64,000 nt of DNA from an uncultured Eubacteriales bacterium (GTDB lineage Bacteria > Bacillota > Clostridia > Christensenellales > Aristaeellaceae): contig CADBZH010000003.1 in the NCBI GenBank assembly GCA_902799045.1, positions 1 through 64,000 on the forward strand, read 5' to 3'. The notes below the pieces were generated by a model, which worked only from the letters and a program-made list of their open reading frames with translations, was not told where the DNA came from and ran no database searches. Position numbers and translations under genes: made by a program. How positions within the stretch are numbered: the stretch's first letter is position 1; every line of letters begins with the position of its first letter. This document shows, in pieces, positions 36,995-45,717 of this stretch.

Positions 36995-37261
36995 GTGCAG
37001 ATTCCGTGGGAGCTGGTATTGTCGTTCGCGATCGGGCTGGCGCTGCTGTGCCTGATCGGCTATCTGCTGCTGGTGCCGATGCGCTTCATGTGGCGGCTGC
37101 TGGCGGGCGGCGTGATGGGCGCGCTGGCGCTGGGGATGGTGAATCTGCTGGGCGGGCTGCTGGGCTTTCACGTGGCGATCAACCCGTTTACCGCCATGGC
37201 CGTGGGCTTCCTGGGCCTGCCCGGCGCGGCGCTGGTGGTGGCGCTGCAGCTGTTGATATGA
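36995..37261 (+). CDS. bofA: BofA-family pro-sigma-K processing inhibitor / membrane protein
   Basis: The 88-residue protein has two hydrophobic segments (LVLSFAIGLALLCLIGYLL and a C-terminal one ending LVVALQLLI). The conserved BofA-like stretch GGLLGFHVAINPFTAMAVGF lies between or at the second. In Bacillus BofA holds the SpoIVFB protease inactive during sporulation, so this gene supports a spore-forming lineage. GTG 36995 was chosen because GGAGGTGG stands six bases before it; GTG 36986 is possible. It is transcribed away from the L,D-transpeptidase gene. Confidence 0.82.
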   Translation: MQIPWELVLSFAIGLALLCLIGYLLLVPMRFMWRLLAGGVMGALALGMVNLLGGLLGFHVAINPFTAMAVGFLGLPGAALVVALQLLI

Positions 37262-37329
37262 TACGGGTAGAAAAACGCTTCTTCACGGACAGTTGAGGGA
37301 TTTGCAAAATATATCCTCTTGATGTTTCG

Positions 37330-37424
37330 TACAGATCCTTCGCTGCGCGGGCCTTCGGCTGCGCTGCGCTCAGGATGACAAACGACGCAATTCCAGTCAT
37401 CCTGAGCGAAGCGAAGGATCTGTA
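37330..37424. repeat. Dispersed inverted repeat
   Basis: TACAGATCCTTCG and GCTCAGGATGAC on the left are complementary to GTCATCCTGAGC and CGAAGGATCTGTA on the right. It is a GATCCTTCGCT-type element in the gap after bofA. The other part of that gap (37262-37546) holds only the terminator listed next. Confidence 0.7.
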
Positions 37425-37502
37425 CGTTGCGTTATCTTGTTTCAATGAGGGTGGCGTCCTGCCATATGTTTCCATGCAACCCACAAGTTTTGGTGAAGAG
37501 CG

Positions 37503-37531
37503 AAAAAAACGGCTGCCTCATTTTGAGGCAG
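37503..37531 (-). terminator. Terminator of the minus-strand gene at 37547
   Basis: On the minus strand CTGCCTCA-AAA-TGAGGCAG is followed by CCG and seven T residues. Confidence 0.85.
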
Positions 37532-37546
37532 TCGATTTTAACACCG

Positions 37547-38278
37547 CTATTTTCCTTCCTCCAGCGTCACGGCGCCGACAGCCTGCTCCAGCCGGGCGAT
37601 CATCGCGTCGTCGTCGGCGCAGGCCTCCGGGGTGTCCGCGCCGCTCTCCACGCGGATGACGACGCAGCTGTCGTGGCTGGCGTCAAAGTAGCCGCAGAGC
37701 TCGCGGTGATAGGGGGCTTCGCTTTCCGCGTCCGCCGCCTCGGCGGTCTCCCCGTCGTTTTCGGAGGGGGAGGAGGCGTAGATGAAGTAATGGACGGTCC
37801 TGTCGCCGACCTCCAGCGCCTGCACCGCACCGACCTCGGCGGTCTCCACCTGGGCCAGCATCGCCGCGGTGTTGTCCGCCAGGGCCTTCGCGCCTCGATG
37901 GCTGCCGGCGATGTGCACGGCCTGGATGGGTGCGTCTTCCGCCTGGGCCGTGTACACGTATTCGGGAATGTTGGGGTCGGTCGAGGTGGGCCGCGCCTCA
38001 CGGTCATGGCCGTCCAGGTCGCTGGCCTCGCCCAGCTTGAAGTAGCGCGCGCCGCCGCGGGTGCCGCTGCCGTTCACGATCAGCCAGTTGTCGCCTTCGG
38101 TTACCACCGTGCCGTCCTGCACCTTCAGCGCGCCGTCGTCGTAGCGGAACAGCAGGATCGAGGCGACGGTCAGCGCCGCCAGCAGCACGCACATCAGCAC
38201 GATGTCGCGCTTGCTCAGGTAGGGCTTCTTGCCGGTCTGCTTCCGGAAACCCTTGGATTTTGCACTCTTCTTCGCCAT
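37547..38278 (-). CDS. Membrane-anchored extracytoplasmic protein of unknown function
   Basis: The 243-residue protein has a Lys-rich N-terminus (AKKSAKSKGFRKQTGKK), one membrane segment (IVLMCVLLAALTVASILL, about 26-43) and an acidic outer domain. That domain includes GDNWLIVNGSGTRGGARYF and a C-terminal part with HDSCVVIRVESG. No catalytic motif was recognised. It has an AGGA ribosome-binding site and its own terminator. It resembles low-complexity envelope proteins rather than an enzyme. Confidence 0.7.
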   Translation of the reverse strand: MAKKSAKSKGFRKQTGKKPYLSKRDIVLMCVLLAALTVASILLFRYDDGALKVQDGTVVTEGDNWLIVNGSGTRGGARYFKLGEASDLDGHDREARPTSTDPNIPEYVYTAQAEDAPIQAVHIAGSHRGAKALADNTAAMLAQVETAEVGAVQALEVGDRTVHYFIYASSPSENDGETAEAADAESEAPYHRELCGYFDASHDSCVVIRVESGADTPEACADDDAMIARLEQAVGAVTLEEGK

Positions 38279-38425
38279 GGTCGGTTCGTCCTTTCCGTCG
38301 CGGATTGCGTTCTTTATTAGAAATGATTTGCGGCTTGTATCCGCTCGTCATAATGATTGTCGACGTGTTCCTGCGGAACCCGCCGACCCGGAAAACGTTC
38401 CGTCTTCCTAATCATATACAATTCC

Positions 38426-38457
38426 AAAAATGCGCCGCTCCAATGGGGGAGCGGCGC
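38426..38457 (-). terminator. Terminator of the minus-strand gene at 38468
   Basis: GCGCCGCTCC and GGAGCGGCGC form a perfect 10-bp stem with loop AATGGG on the plus strand. The minus strand then reads ATTTTTGG. Confidence 0.85.
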
Positions 38458-38467
38458 GATGTATCGA

Positions 38468-40306
38468 TCATTCGCCGGCCAGCACGGTGCCGGGCACCAG
38501 GTAGTCCGCCGCGCCGCAGCCGGGGCAGGGGGCCAGGCCCTGCGCCAGGGCGTCGTCGCGGGGGATCAGTCGAACAGAGCCCTTAAAGGAGGCGCAGGTA
38601 TTGCTGGTGTGGCAGATATTCTCGTCGTCCAGCCACATCACCGGCAGGCCCAGCAGCTCCGCCTCGGGCGGGTTGCAGTTGCCGCAGGCGTGCTTGCCCA
38701 GGGCCACGGCCTCGGCCAGCGTCCGCGCTGGAGCGCCGGACATACCCACACAATCGGGGGCGATGTGATAGCCCTTGCTGCTGTCGTAGAAGTACACCGT
38801 TAGCTCGGCGGCGGGCTTCAGCGCTGTCGCGGGCTCCACGGCCTCGGGCTCGGGAGTGGCGGTGGGGGCGGGGTAGACGCTGGCCACATAGGCGTCGGCG
38901 TCGCAGTAGACGCAGGGCTCATAGCCCGCGTCGACGGCGTCGGCCAGGGAAATCAGGTGCCAATCGCCGCTGAAGGACGCGCACTCGTCGGTGGTGTGGA
39001 TGCGGTGATCGTCGTCCACCCAGGCGATGTTCGCCTCGCTGAGGATGCTCTCATCAGGCATCTCGCAGGATTCGCAGACGTGCTTGCCGTCGGCGAAGGC
39101 CTCGGCCAGCGTGTGCGCCGGCGCGCCGCCCATGCCGTGGCGGGTCGGGCCGCGATGGAAGCCGCGGCTGCCGTCGGTGTAATAGTAGACGGTGGCTTCG
39201 CCCGCGGGCTTCACCGCGTAGCCCTCGACGGGCGCTTCGGTGGGCTCGACGGGTTCCTCGGTGACCTCGGGTGCCTCGGTGGGCTCGATGGGTTCCTCGG
39301 TGGCCTCGACGGGTGCCTCGGTGGCCTCGACGGGTTCCTCGGTGACCTCGGGTTCCTCAGTGGGCTCGATGGGTTCCTCGGTGACCTCGGGTTCCTCAGT
39401 GGCCTCGACGGGTTCCTCGGTGACTTCGGGTTTTTCAGTGGCCTCGACGGGTTCCTCGGTGGGGGCCTCGGTCACCTCCCCGCCGGCTTCAAACGTGCCG
39501 TCGGCGTGCAGCGCGCCTTCCTCCAGCGGCTGGGCGCTGGCTTCGTCGGGCGTCGCTTCGGGCAGGTTCAGCTCCAGGAACGGCGCGGCTTCGGTGGGTT
39601 CTGTTTCGGCGGGCGCTTCGGTTTCAAGCGGCTCATCCTCCACTGTGGGCTGCGCTTCGGGCGCTTCGGTGGGGGCGTCGGTTTCATCGGGGATCTGGCT
39701 CTCGACGGGCGCTTCGGTGGCCTCCGGCTCCGCCGGTTCATGGTGGAACAGGCCCTCGATGGCGGTGCGCGCCTGGCCCGCCAGCTCCACGCCCTTGTCC
39801 ACGGCATCAGCAGACTGCACCATGACGTATTCGCCGCCAGCCCGGGAAAAGTCGCTCATGACCTGCCAGGTCTCCGTGCCCTTCTTGTAAGCGGCGTCAC
39901 CGGCGGCGGCCACGTTCACGGCGGCCTTGTCCAGCCAGTCGTTCGCACGATCCTGGAAGGCGGTGTATTCGGGGTTGTCCACCGGCACCATCAGCGCGAA
40001 TACGATCAGGAACACGCTCAGGCATAGCGTCAGCAGCGAGATCAGCAGCTTCGTGCCGGCCTGCAGCCGCACCTTTCTGCGCCAGAGCATCACCATGCCC
40101 ACGGGCCACAGGATCAGGCTGATGAGCAGCGTAAAGAATATGTAGACGAAGCCGGCCCTCTTGCGCTTGGGCGGGCGGCGGTTGGAGCCGCCGCTGCCGT
40201 AGGAGCCGCCGCGCTTTTCCGAGCGCATCATATAGCCGCTGCCACGCCGGTTGGCGAAGGCTTGAAGCCAGCCAGGACGCATTGCCTGTTCAAACGTCAT
40301 ATCCAT
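38468..40306 (-). CDS. Membrane protein with Glu/Pro/Thr repeat stalk and four Cys-pair modules
   Basis: The 612-residue protein begins MDMTFEQAMRPGW. It has two membrane segments (FVYIFFTLLISLILWPVGMV and LLISLLTLCLSVFLIVFALM), then a helical stretch and an acidic stalk (about 230-370) with repeated EEPVEATEEPEVT units. The C-terminal half holds four short modules ending in CESC, PCVYC, CGNC and PCPGC, each preceded by an Ada-like HTLAEA/LADA helix. The modules come as two related pairs. The CxxC pairs suggest metal binding or a redox role outside the membrane. ATG 40306 follows AAAGGTG. The family is not recognised. Confidence 0.72.
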   Translation of the reverse strand: MDMTFEQAMRPGWLQAFANRRGSGYMMRSEKRGGSYGSGGSNRRPPKRKRAGFVYIFFTLLISLILWPVGMVMLWRRKVRLQAGTKLLISLLTLCLSVFLIVFALMVPVDNPEYTAFQDRANDWLDKAAVNVAAAGDAAYKKGTETWQVMSDFSRAGGEYVMVQSADAVDKGVELAGQARTAIEGLFHHEPAEPEATEAPVESQIPDETDAPTEAPEAQPTVEDEPLETEAPAETEPTEAAPFLELNLPEATPDEASAQPLEEGALHADGTFEAGGEVTEAPTEEPVEATEKPEVTEEPVEATEEPEVTEEPIEPTEEPEVTEEPVEATEAPVEATEEPIEPTEAPEVTEEPVEPTEAPVEGYAVKPAGEATVYYYTDGSRGFHRGPTRHGMGGAPAHTLAEAFADGKHVCESCEMPDESILSEANIAWVDDDHRIHTTDECASFSGDWHLISLADAVDAGYEPCVYCDADAYVASVYPAPTATPEPEAVEPATALKPAAELTVYFYDSSKGYHIAPDCVGMSGAPARTLAEAVALGKHACGNCNPPEAELLGLPVMWLDDENICHTSNTCASFKGSVRLIPRDDALAQGLAPCPGCGAADYLVPGTVLAGE

Positions 40307-40385
40307 CGGTTTATCACCTTTCAGTGGAAGTCGCCGCGCATGCGCGGAGGGACAAACTGCCTTGGAGTATATACATACACATATA

Positions 40386-40414
40386 ATTATAGCAGATTGC
40401 GTCTGAAACCTCAA
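40386..40414 (-). promoter_or_regulatory. Promoter of the Cys-pair membrane protein gene
   Basis: On the minus strand TTGAGG (40409-40414), a 17-nt spacer and TATAAT (40386-40391). Confidence 0.7.
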
Positions 40415-40554
40415 ACGACAACATTGTGACAGGGATGTGCCCGAAATATGCGCGATGAAAGGAGGCTCTTGCGGGAGACGGCGGGAGGAGCAAATGCAGC
40501 CGGTTGTGCCAATTCCCACCGCTTTCGCGAATCGCCCCACCCAAAAGGGTTCAT

Positions 40555-40745
40555 CACGGAAAGCTGGGGAAATCTTCAGAGAACTCCCTCAGTCTGGCCT
40601 CCGGCCAGCCAGCTCCCTCAGAGAGGGAGCCTATACGGGAGCCAAAACGGGAGCCTTTCGGCGATGAAGGTGGTCATTGAGCCTCCCTCCTTGAGGGAGG
40701 TGCCCCGCAGGGGCGGAGGGAGTTGGTATCCCCCGGTTTTCCGTG
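40555..40745. repeat. Dispersed intergenic repeat cluster
   Basis: Short inverted blocks such as CTCCCTCAGAGAGGGAG and CCTCCCTCCTTGAGGGAGG are flanked by TGGCCTCCGGCCA. No gene is seen in the 466-nt gap 40307-40772 apart from this, the promoter above and the terminator below. Confidence 0.6.
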
Positions 40746-40768
40746 AAAAAAAGCGCCCGCGGGCGCTT
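40746..40768 (-). terminator. Terminator of the esterase gene
   Basis: AAGCGCCCGCGGGCGCTT is a perfect palindrome. On the minus strand it ends in a run of seven T residues. Confidence 0.85.
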
Positions 40769-40772
40769 GGGG

Positions 40773-41549
40773 TCATTGGCAGACGGACTGGATGAACCGG
40801 GCGCATTCCTCCGGCCAGGTGCCCGCGTCCGGGAAATCCGGCGCGAGGCCGATGCCGTGACGCCCGTGGGGGAACACGTGCAGCTCGAAGGGCACGCCGC
40901 AGCGCGACAGGGCCCCGGCCAGCACCAGGCTGTTCTCCACCGGCACGGAGCCGTCGTCGGAGGTGTGCCAAATGTAGGCGGGCGGGGTGTCCGCCGTCAC
41001 GTTCAGCTCCGCGGAGAAGAAGCGGCGCAGCTTCATGTCGTCGAAATCCGGCAGCAGGGCATTGACGCTGCCGATGTTCGGGAACTGGTGGAAGCTGGCG
41101 ACGGGATAGCAGGGCACGAAGAAATCCGGCCGGCAGGAGAGGCGCTCCACGGCGTCCGGCGCGTCGGGATCCCCGGCGTCATAGTGGGTCGCGGCGCTGC
41201 AGGCGAGGTTGGCCCCCGCGGAGAAGCCCAGGATGCCCACGTACTTGTAGCCCATGCCGCGCACCACGCGCAGGGCGCGGCGGGCGTCGGCGAGCGGGGC
41301 CATGGGGTGGCAGGGCTGGACCCGGTAGTCCAGCACGAAGCCCGCGATGCCGTGGGTGTTCAGCCGCTCGGCCACGGGGCCGCCCTCGTGGTCGGCCTTG
41401 CCCACGTAGCCGCCGCCGGGGCAGACCACCACCGCGATGTCCGCGCCCGATACCTCCCACGCCTTCAGCGACGGCTGGGCCTGGTCGGGGGATTCGGACG
41501 TATAGGGAGCCTCGGCACCGGGCCAGAGAAGAATCTGCTGATTTGCCAT
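40773..41549 (-). CDS. Alpha/beta-hydrolase esterase (acetyl-esterase / lipase type)
   Basis: The 258-residue cytoplasmic enzyme has the oxyanion loop CPGGGYVGKADHEG (about 44-57) and the nucleophile elbow GFSAGANLA (Ser about 112). The later Asp and His lie in SDDGSVPVENSL and FPHGRHGIGL. The layout is that of acetylxylan-esterase-like or other short-chain carbohydrate esterases. GGAGG lies before ATG 41549. Adjacent genes do not give a pathway. Confidence 0.85.
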   Translation of the reverse strand: MANQQILLWPGAEAPYTSESPDQAQPSLKAWEVSGADIAVVVCPGGGYVGKADHEGGPVAERLNTHGIAGFVLDYRVQPCHPMAPLADARRALRVVRGMGYKYVGILGFSAGANLACSAATHYDAGDPDAPDAVERLSCRPDFFVPCYPVASFHQFPNIGSVNALLPDFDDMKLRRFFSAELNVTADTPPAYIWHTSDDGSVPVENSLVLAGALSRCGVPFELHVFPHGRHGIGLAPDFPDAGTWPEECARFIQSVCQ

Positions 41550-41684
41550 ACTGCGCCTCCTGAAAGGGTGGGAAGTGGAGCTCTTTTGTTTCCCGGGAGG
41601 GGTCACACTAGAGTGTGTTTCTAAAATGCCTGAAGTGCATTTTCGGCGGATTTGGCAGCATTTCTGCGTTGCTTTTCCTTGATT

Positions 41685-41948
41685 TTAACCCTGCAGCCCC
41701 CGGGACTGACGGTCCATGTCCTCCACGACGATGTCGTAGATCTCGCCGAGGGTGGCGCAGTATTCCAGCACCTTCCAGGGCTCGTTGGTGTGGTAGTGGA
41801 TCTTGATCAGCTCGTCGTCGCCGACGGCCAGCAGGCAGTCGCCCTTGAAGGCCGTCTCGAAGTGATCGCGGATGGCGTCCTCGTCCAGGCCTTCGCCCTC
41901 GATCAGCAGCTGGGTGTCATAGCGGAATTCGGTGTATTCGCCGCTCAT
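41685..41948 (-). CDS. Stand-alone FakA C-terminal-like (dihydroxyacetone-kinase-related) domain
   Basis: The 87-residue product (YDTQLLIEGEGLDED, then GDCLLAVGDDELIKIHYHTN) matches a short region near the C-terminus of DAK/FakA fatty-acid-kinase proteins, including the His-rich strand IKIHYHTNEP. The full FakA protein is more than 500 residues, so this is an isolated domain. GGAGG precedes the ATG at ideal spacing, so it is expressed as such rather than being debris. What it binds is unknown. Confidence 0.7.
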   Translation of the reverse strand: MSGEYTEFRYDTQLLIEGEGLDEDAIRDHFETAFKGDCLLAVGDDELIKIHYHTNEPWKVLEYCATLGEIYDIVVEDMDRQSRGLQG

Positions 41949-42030
41949 GATGGTTTCCTCCTTGGTATAGTCAGAGTTTGTTTTCCAGAATCCTGAACAT
42001 GCGATTTCGGCGTCTGAAGCACGCCGACAA

Positions 42031-42600
42031 TCATTCGAACTCGATGAAGCCTTCGCCCATCCGGCTGACCGGCGCGAGGGCCTCCACGCGGTAGCCCGCC
42101 TCGCGCAGCTTGCGCATGCCGGGCTGGAAGGCCTTGGCGATGACCGTGCCCACGCCCGCGACCCGGGCGCTGGCCTGCTCGATCAGCGCGATGGCGCCGA
42201 AGGCCGCCTCGCCGTTGGCCAGGAAGTCGTCGATGAACAGGACCTTGTCGTCCGGGCGGACAAACCGGGCCTTGAGGGTCAGCAGATAGGGGGCGTTCCT
42301 GGTGAAGGAGAACACCTCCCGCTGGAGGATGCCCTCGCTGAGAATGCTGGAAACGGCCTTCTTCATGATCACCATGGGCACGTTCATGGCCAGCGCCGTC
42401 ATGGTCGCGGGGGCGATGCCGGAGGCCTCTATGGTGACGATGCGGGTGACGCCCGCGTTCGCGAAGCGGCGGGCAAATTCCTCGCCAACGGCCTTCATCA
42501 GATTCACGTCCACCTGGTGGTTCAGGAACGAGTCCACCAGCAGGACGTGCCCGCTCAGGGCACGACCCTCGCTGAGAATGCGCTGTTTCAGGAGCTCCAA
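42031..42600 (-). CDS. xpt: Xanthine phosphoribosyltransferase
   Basis: The 189-residue enzyme begins MELLKQRILSEG and contains LLVDSFLNHQVD, the ASGIAPATMTALAM segment and the PRPP-binding loop VLFIDDFLANGEA (about 125-137). It converts xanthine and PRPP to XMP in purine salvage. Length and N-terminus match the Xpt family. No purine riboswitch is visible in the 80 nt upstream, although xpt genes of this phylum often have one. The upstream space instead holds a copy of the 91-nt repeat. Confidence 0.92.
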   Translation of the reverse strand: MELLKQRILSEGRALSGHVLLVDSFLNHQVDVNLMKAVGEEFARRFANAGVTRIVTIEASGIAPATMTALAMNVPMVIMKKAVSSILSEGILQREVFSFTRNAPYLLTLKARFVRPDDKVLFIDDFLANGEAAFGAIALIEQASARVAGVGTVIAKAFQPGMRKLREAGYRVEALAPVSRMGEGFIEFE

Positions 42601-42673
42601 AGGAAAACCTCCTTTGAGTGAGGAGTTAGAAGTGAGGAGTTCAAACGGTGAACCGGCGTCAGCAAGGCATTAA

Positions 42674-42764
42674 GTAGACGATGATTAATTCGAGCATCGA
42701 GGCTGCGAGTGCATTTTTCGGCAGGTGGCCTTGCAGATTTCGAAGGTTTACTGGAGGTAAATCG
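42674..42764 (+). repeat. 91-nt interspersed repeat, copy 1
   Basis: Identical along 91 nt to 56483-56573. Both begin GTAGACGATGATTAATTCGA, and both are followed after a variable gap by ATCAGCGGCTAC. It lies between xpt and the CorC gene. Confidence 0.9.
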
Positions 42765-42831
42765 AGAAGACAGATGCCGGAAAAGGCGCCGCAGAATCGG
42801 TGCGGGAATAAATCAGCGGCTACTTAACTCC

Positions 42832-44142
42832 TCACTTTGTTTCCCTGCTTTCCTCGGTTTGATCTTCTTCCGTTTCTTTGAGCACTTCCACGATGGCCCA
42901 CTCCACGCGGCGGTCGGCGATGGTCTCCACGCTGATGCGCAGGCCGAAGCACTCCACCACGGGGTGTTCGCCGTCGGCGGGGATCTCGGTCAGGCGGCTG
43001 AAGATGAGGCCGCCGAGGGTATCGTATTCCTCGTCCTCGGGGAGCTCGATCTCCAGGGCCTCCGCCACGGTCTCCAGCTCCGCCGCGCCCGAAACGCGCC
43101 AGCGCCCGTCGGAAAGCTTCGTGATCTCCGGCTCCTCCTGGGCGTCGAACTCGTCGTAGATGTTGCCGACGATCTCCTCCAGCAGGTCCTCCAGCGTGAT
43201 CAGGCCGCTGGTGCCGCCGTATTCGTCCACGACGATGGCCATGTGCTGCTTGCGGCTCTGCATCTCCTGGAACAGCACGTCCGTGCGCACCGATTCCGGC
43301 ACGAAGTGGGCCGGGCGGATCAGTTCGCGCAGCGACGCCCCGCGGCCCTCCACCTGGCTGATCAGGAAATCGCGGGTGGTGAGGATGCCCAGCACGTTGT
43401 CGATGCTGTCCTCATAGACCGGGAAGCGGGACAGGCCGCTTTCGCGGATGGTGGCCAGGATCTCGTCGGAAGTGGACTCCACGTCGATGGCGGTGATGTC
43501 CTTGCGGTGGATCATGCAGTCCCCGGCGTCCATGTTGTTGAACTCGAAGATGTTTTCGATCATCTCGCGCTCGTCGGATTCGATGGCGCCCTTCTCCTCG
43601 CCGATGTCCACCATCTGCATGATGTCCTCCTCGGTGACGGCGTCGCCGGCGTCGGCGGGCTTCACGTGGAAGGGGCGAAGCAGCGCTGCGCCCAGCCAGA
43701 GGGCCAGCCGGGTGACAGGGGAGAGGACGATGAGCGTCCATTCGCAGACGGCGGAGACGCGGTTGAACAGCTTGTCGCGGAAGTGGGCGGCCAGGTGCCC
43801 GGACATGACGCCGGCGAAGGTGAAGCCGACGAGCGCCAGAGGCGCCAGCACGCACAGGCCGCCCAGCAGCCGGTTCGCCAGCCTGTCGGCGAAGGCCAGG
43901 GTCAGGCCGGCGGCGGCGATCATCAGGAGCAGCGCGTGGGCCATGCGGAACTCGCCGTAGTCGGCGCGCTCCGACCGGTGGATCAGTCGCGCGGCGCGGC
44001 GGGCCTTGGCGTCGCCCTCCTCCGCGCGGCGGTTGATCTCGCCCTCGTCCAGAAAGGGAATGGCGGCGTCCGCCGCCCGCACAACGGCGGCCAGGATCAG
44101 AGCGATCAGCGCGATGATACTCGGACCGAACGGGTCGTCCAT
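42832..44142 (-). CDS. CBS-domain membrane protein of the CorC/CNNM (hemolysin C) family
   Basis: The 436-residue protein has an N-terminal membrane domain (segments about 8-22, 67-84, 94-115, 130-150) and the conserved IFEFNNMDAGDCMIHRKD linker. A CBS pair follows (about 205-330, with SRFPVYEDSIDNVLGI and VVDEYGGTSGLITLEDLLEE), then a C-terminal CorC_HlyC domain (about 345-425). Members are linked to magnesium or cobalt homeostasis, and the old name hemolysin is not functional. GGAGG precedes the ATG. The gene is divergent from the tRNA nucleotidyltransferase gene. Confidence 0.9.
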   Translation of the reverse strand: MDDPFGPSIIALIALILAAVVRAADAAIPFLDEGEINRRAEEGDAKARRAARLIHRSERADYGEFRMAHALLLMIAAAGLTLAFADRLANRLLGGLCVLAPLALVGFTFAGVMSGHLAAHFRDKLFNRVSAVCEWTLIVLSPVTRLALWLGAALLRPFHVKPADAGDAVTEEDIMQMVDIGEEKGAIESDEREMIENIFEFNNMDAGDCMIHRKDITAIDVESTSDEILATIRESGLSRFPVYEDSIDNVLGILTTRDFLISQVEGRGASLRELIRPAHFVPESVRTDVLFQEMQSRKQHMAIVVDEYGGTSGLITLEDLLEEIVGNIYDEFDAQEEPEITKLSDGRWRVSGAAELETVAEALEIELPEDEEYDTLGGLIFSRLTEIPADGEHPVVECFGLRISVETIADRRVEWAIVEVLKETEEDQTEESRETK

Positions 44143-44225
44143 ATCGGGGAAAACCTCCTTGATGGTCAGATGGATACCAATACATTCTAATTATAACATA
44201 CTTTGCGGCTTTTTCATCTAGCGCG

Positions 44226-44254
44226 TGGAAATTTTGTGTAAGGAGTGGTATAAT
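44226..44254 (+). promoter_or_regulatory. Promoter giving a very short or absent leader
   Basis: TGGAAA (44226-44231), a 17-nt spacer and TATAAT (44249-44254). The expected start of transcription is near 44261, next to the candidate start codons 44262-44271. Confidence 0.5.
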
Positions 44255-44270
44255 ACCCCCGGTGATGCGG

Positions 44271-45629
44271 ATGAACACGTATGAACAGGATCTGGCGTTG
44301 GCGCGGGAGCTGGCAACGCGGGTGCGTCAGGCCGGCGGACGGGCGATGCTCGTCGGCGGCTGTGTGCGCGACGGCCTGATGGGCGTGCCCTGCAAGGACA
44401 TCGACATCGAGGTCTACGGACTCGCGCCGCGGGCGCTGAAAGCGCTGCTGTCGGAGCTGGGCGAGGTGGTGGAGAAGGGCGCGAGCTTCGGCGTCTATGG
44501 CCTGGCCCATTCGAACATCGACGTGGCCATGCCCCGCCGCGAGCGGCGCACCGGCGACCGGCACACCGATTTCGACGTGTCCGTGGACCCGAACCTCTCC
44601 TTTGAAGCGGCGAGCATGCGGCGGGACTTCACGATCAACGCCATGCTGCGCGATGCGCTGACCGGCGAGCTGATCGATCTGTGGGGCGGGCAGCGCGATC
44701 TCGCGGCGCGGTGCGTCCGCCATGTGAACGACCGGACCTTCGGCGAGGATGCCCTGCGGGTGTTCCGCGCGGCCCAGTTCGCGGCCCGCTTCGGGGCGGA
44801 GGTCGCGCCCCGGACGATTGAGCTGTGTGCGGCGATGGATGTGACCGCGCTGTCGGTGGAGCGGGTGTTCGACGAGCTGTGCAAGGCGCTTCTGAAGGCG
44901 GAAAAGCCCTCGATCTTCTTCCGCGTCCTGCGCGGGACGGACCATTTGAAGGAGTATTTCCCGGAAATCGAGGCCTGCGTCGGCGTTCGGCAGAATCCCG
45001 TCTACCACCCTGAGGGCGACGTGTTTGAGCACACGATGCTGGTGCTGGACTGCGCCGCGGCGCTGCGGGAGCGTGCCCAATGGCCGCTGGGCTTCATGGT
45101 GGCGGCGTTGACCCACGACCTGGGCAAGGCGGTGTCCACCCAGGTGCAGCCCGACGGAAAGATCACCTCCTACGGCCACGAGGTGGCGGGGCTGCCGCTG
45201 TGCGAAAGCCAGCTGCGCCGGCTCACCAGCCATGCCCGGCTGATCGAATACGCGAAGAACATGATGTGGCTGCACATGCGGCCCAACGTGCTGGCCGGGT
45301 GCCGATCGAAGAAGAAAAAGACGCGGATGATGTTCGATCTCAGCCTCTGCCCGGAGGACCTGATCCTGCTTTCGCGGGCCGACGCCTCCGGCAAGCTGGA
45401 CGCGCCCTATGACGAGGGCAACGAGGCCTTCCTGTGGGAACGGCTCGAGGATTATCGCGCCGTGATGGCGCGGCCCATGGTGACGGGCAAGGACCTCGTC
45501 GCCGCGGGGCTCGCGCCCGGTCCGGACTTCGCCCGGTGGCTCGACCGCGCCAAACAGCTCCACTTCTCCGGCCAGGACAGGCAGCGCGCGCTCAGACAGG
45601 TGCTGGCCGAGGCGAGGAGCGGGCGATAG
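44271..45629 (+). CDS. tRNA nucleotidyltransferase / poly(A) polymerase family protein with HD domain
   Basis: The 452-residue protein has the class II nucleotidyltransferase head (AMLVGGCVRDGLMG, about 23-36; DIDIEVYG metal ligands, about 42-49). The RNA-binding neck includes RRDFTINAM and EDALRVFRAAQFAARF. An HD phosphohydrolase domain contains EHTMLVLD and ALTHDLGKA (about 281-289). It adds or repairs the CCA end of tRNA, or adds A tails. The three tRNAs in this window already encode CCA, so repair is the likelier role. GTG 44262 and ATG 44265 are alternative starts. No ribosome-binding site lies inside the predicted transcript. Confidence 0.88.
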   Translation: MNTYEQDLALARELATRVRQAGGRAMLVGGCVRDGLMGVPCKDIDIEVYGLAPRALKALLSELGEVVEKGASFGVYGLAHSNIDVAMPRRERRTGDRHTDFDVSVDPNLSFEAASMRRDFTINAMLRDALTGELIDLWGGQRDLAARCVRHVNDRTFGEDALRVFRAAQFAARFGAEVAPRTIELCAAMDVTALSVERVFDELCKALLKAEKPSIFFRVLRGTDHLKEYFPEIEACVGVRQNPVYHPEGDVFEHTMLVLDCAAALRERAQWPLGFMVAALTHDLGKAVSTQVQPDGKITSYGHEVAGLPLCESQLRRLTSHARLIEYAKNMMWLHMRPNVLAGCRSKKKKTRMMFDLSLCPEDLILLSRADASGKLDAPYDEGNEAFLWERLEDYRAVMARPMVTGKDLVAAGLAPGPDFARWLDRAKQLHFSGQDRQRALRQVLAEARSGR

Positions 45630-45717
45630 CGTTTGTTCTGCGGGGTCCGCCCGGGCTCAAATCGCATCGCTGTACGGCGTGCGGCGCATCGCCGCCCCTA
45701 CAAAAGAAAATGAACCC

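Noticed and set aside
37330-37424. Inverted repeat as the terminator of bofA
   Set aside because: The palindrome is long and imperfect and lacks a following T-run; its boxes look like a dispersed repeat rather than a terminator.
42601-42673. Purine riboswitch upstream of xpt
   Set aside because: The conserved core of that riboswitch is not found on the minus strand here; the space holds AGTGAGGAG repeats and part of the 91-nt repeat.
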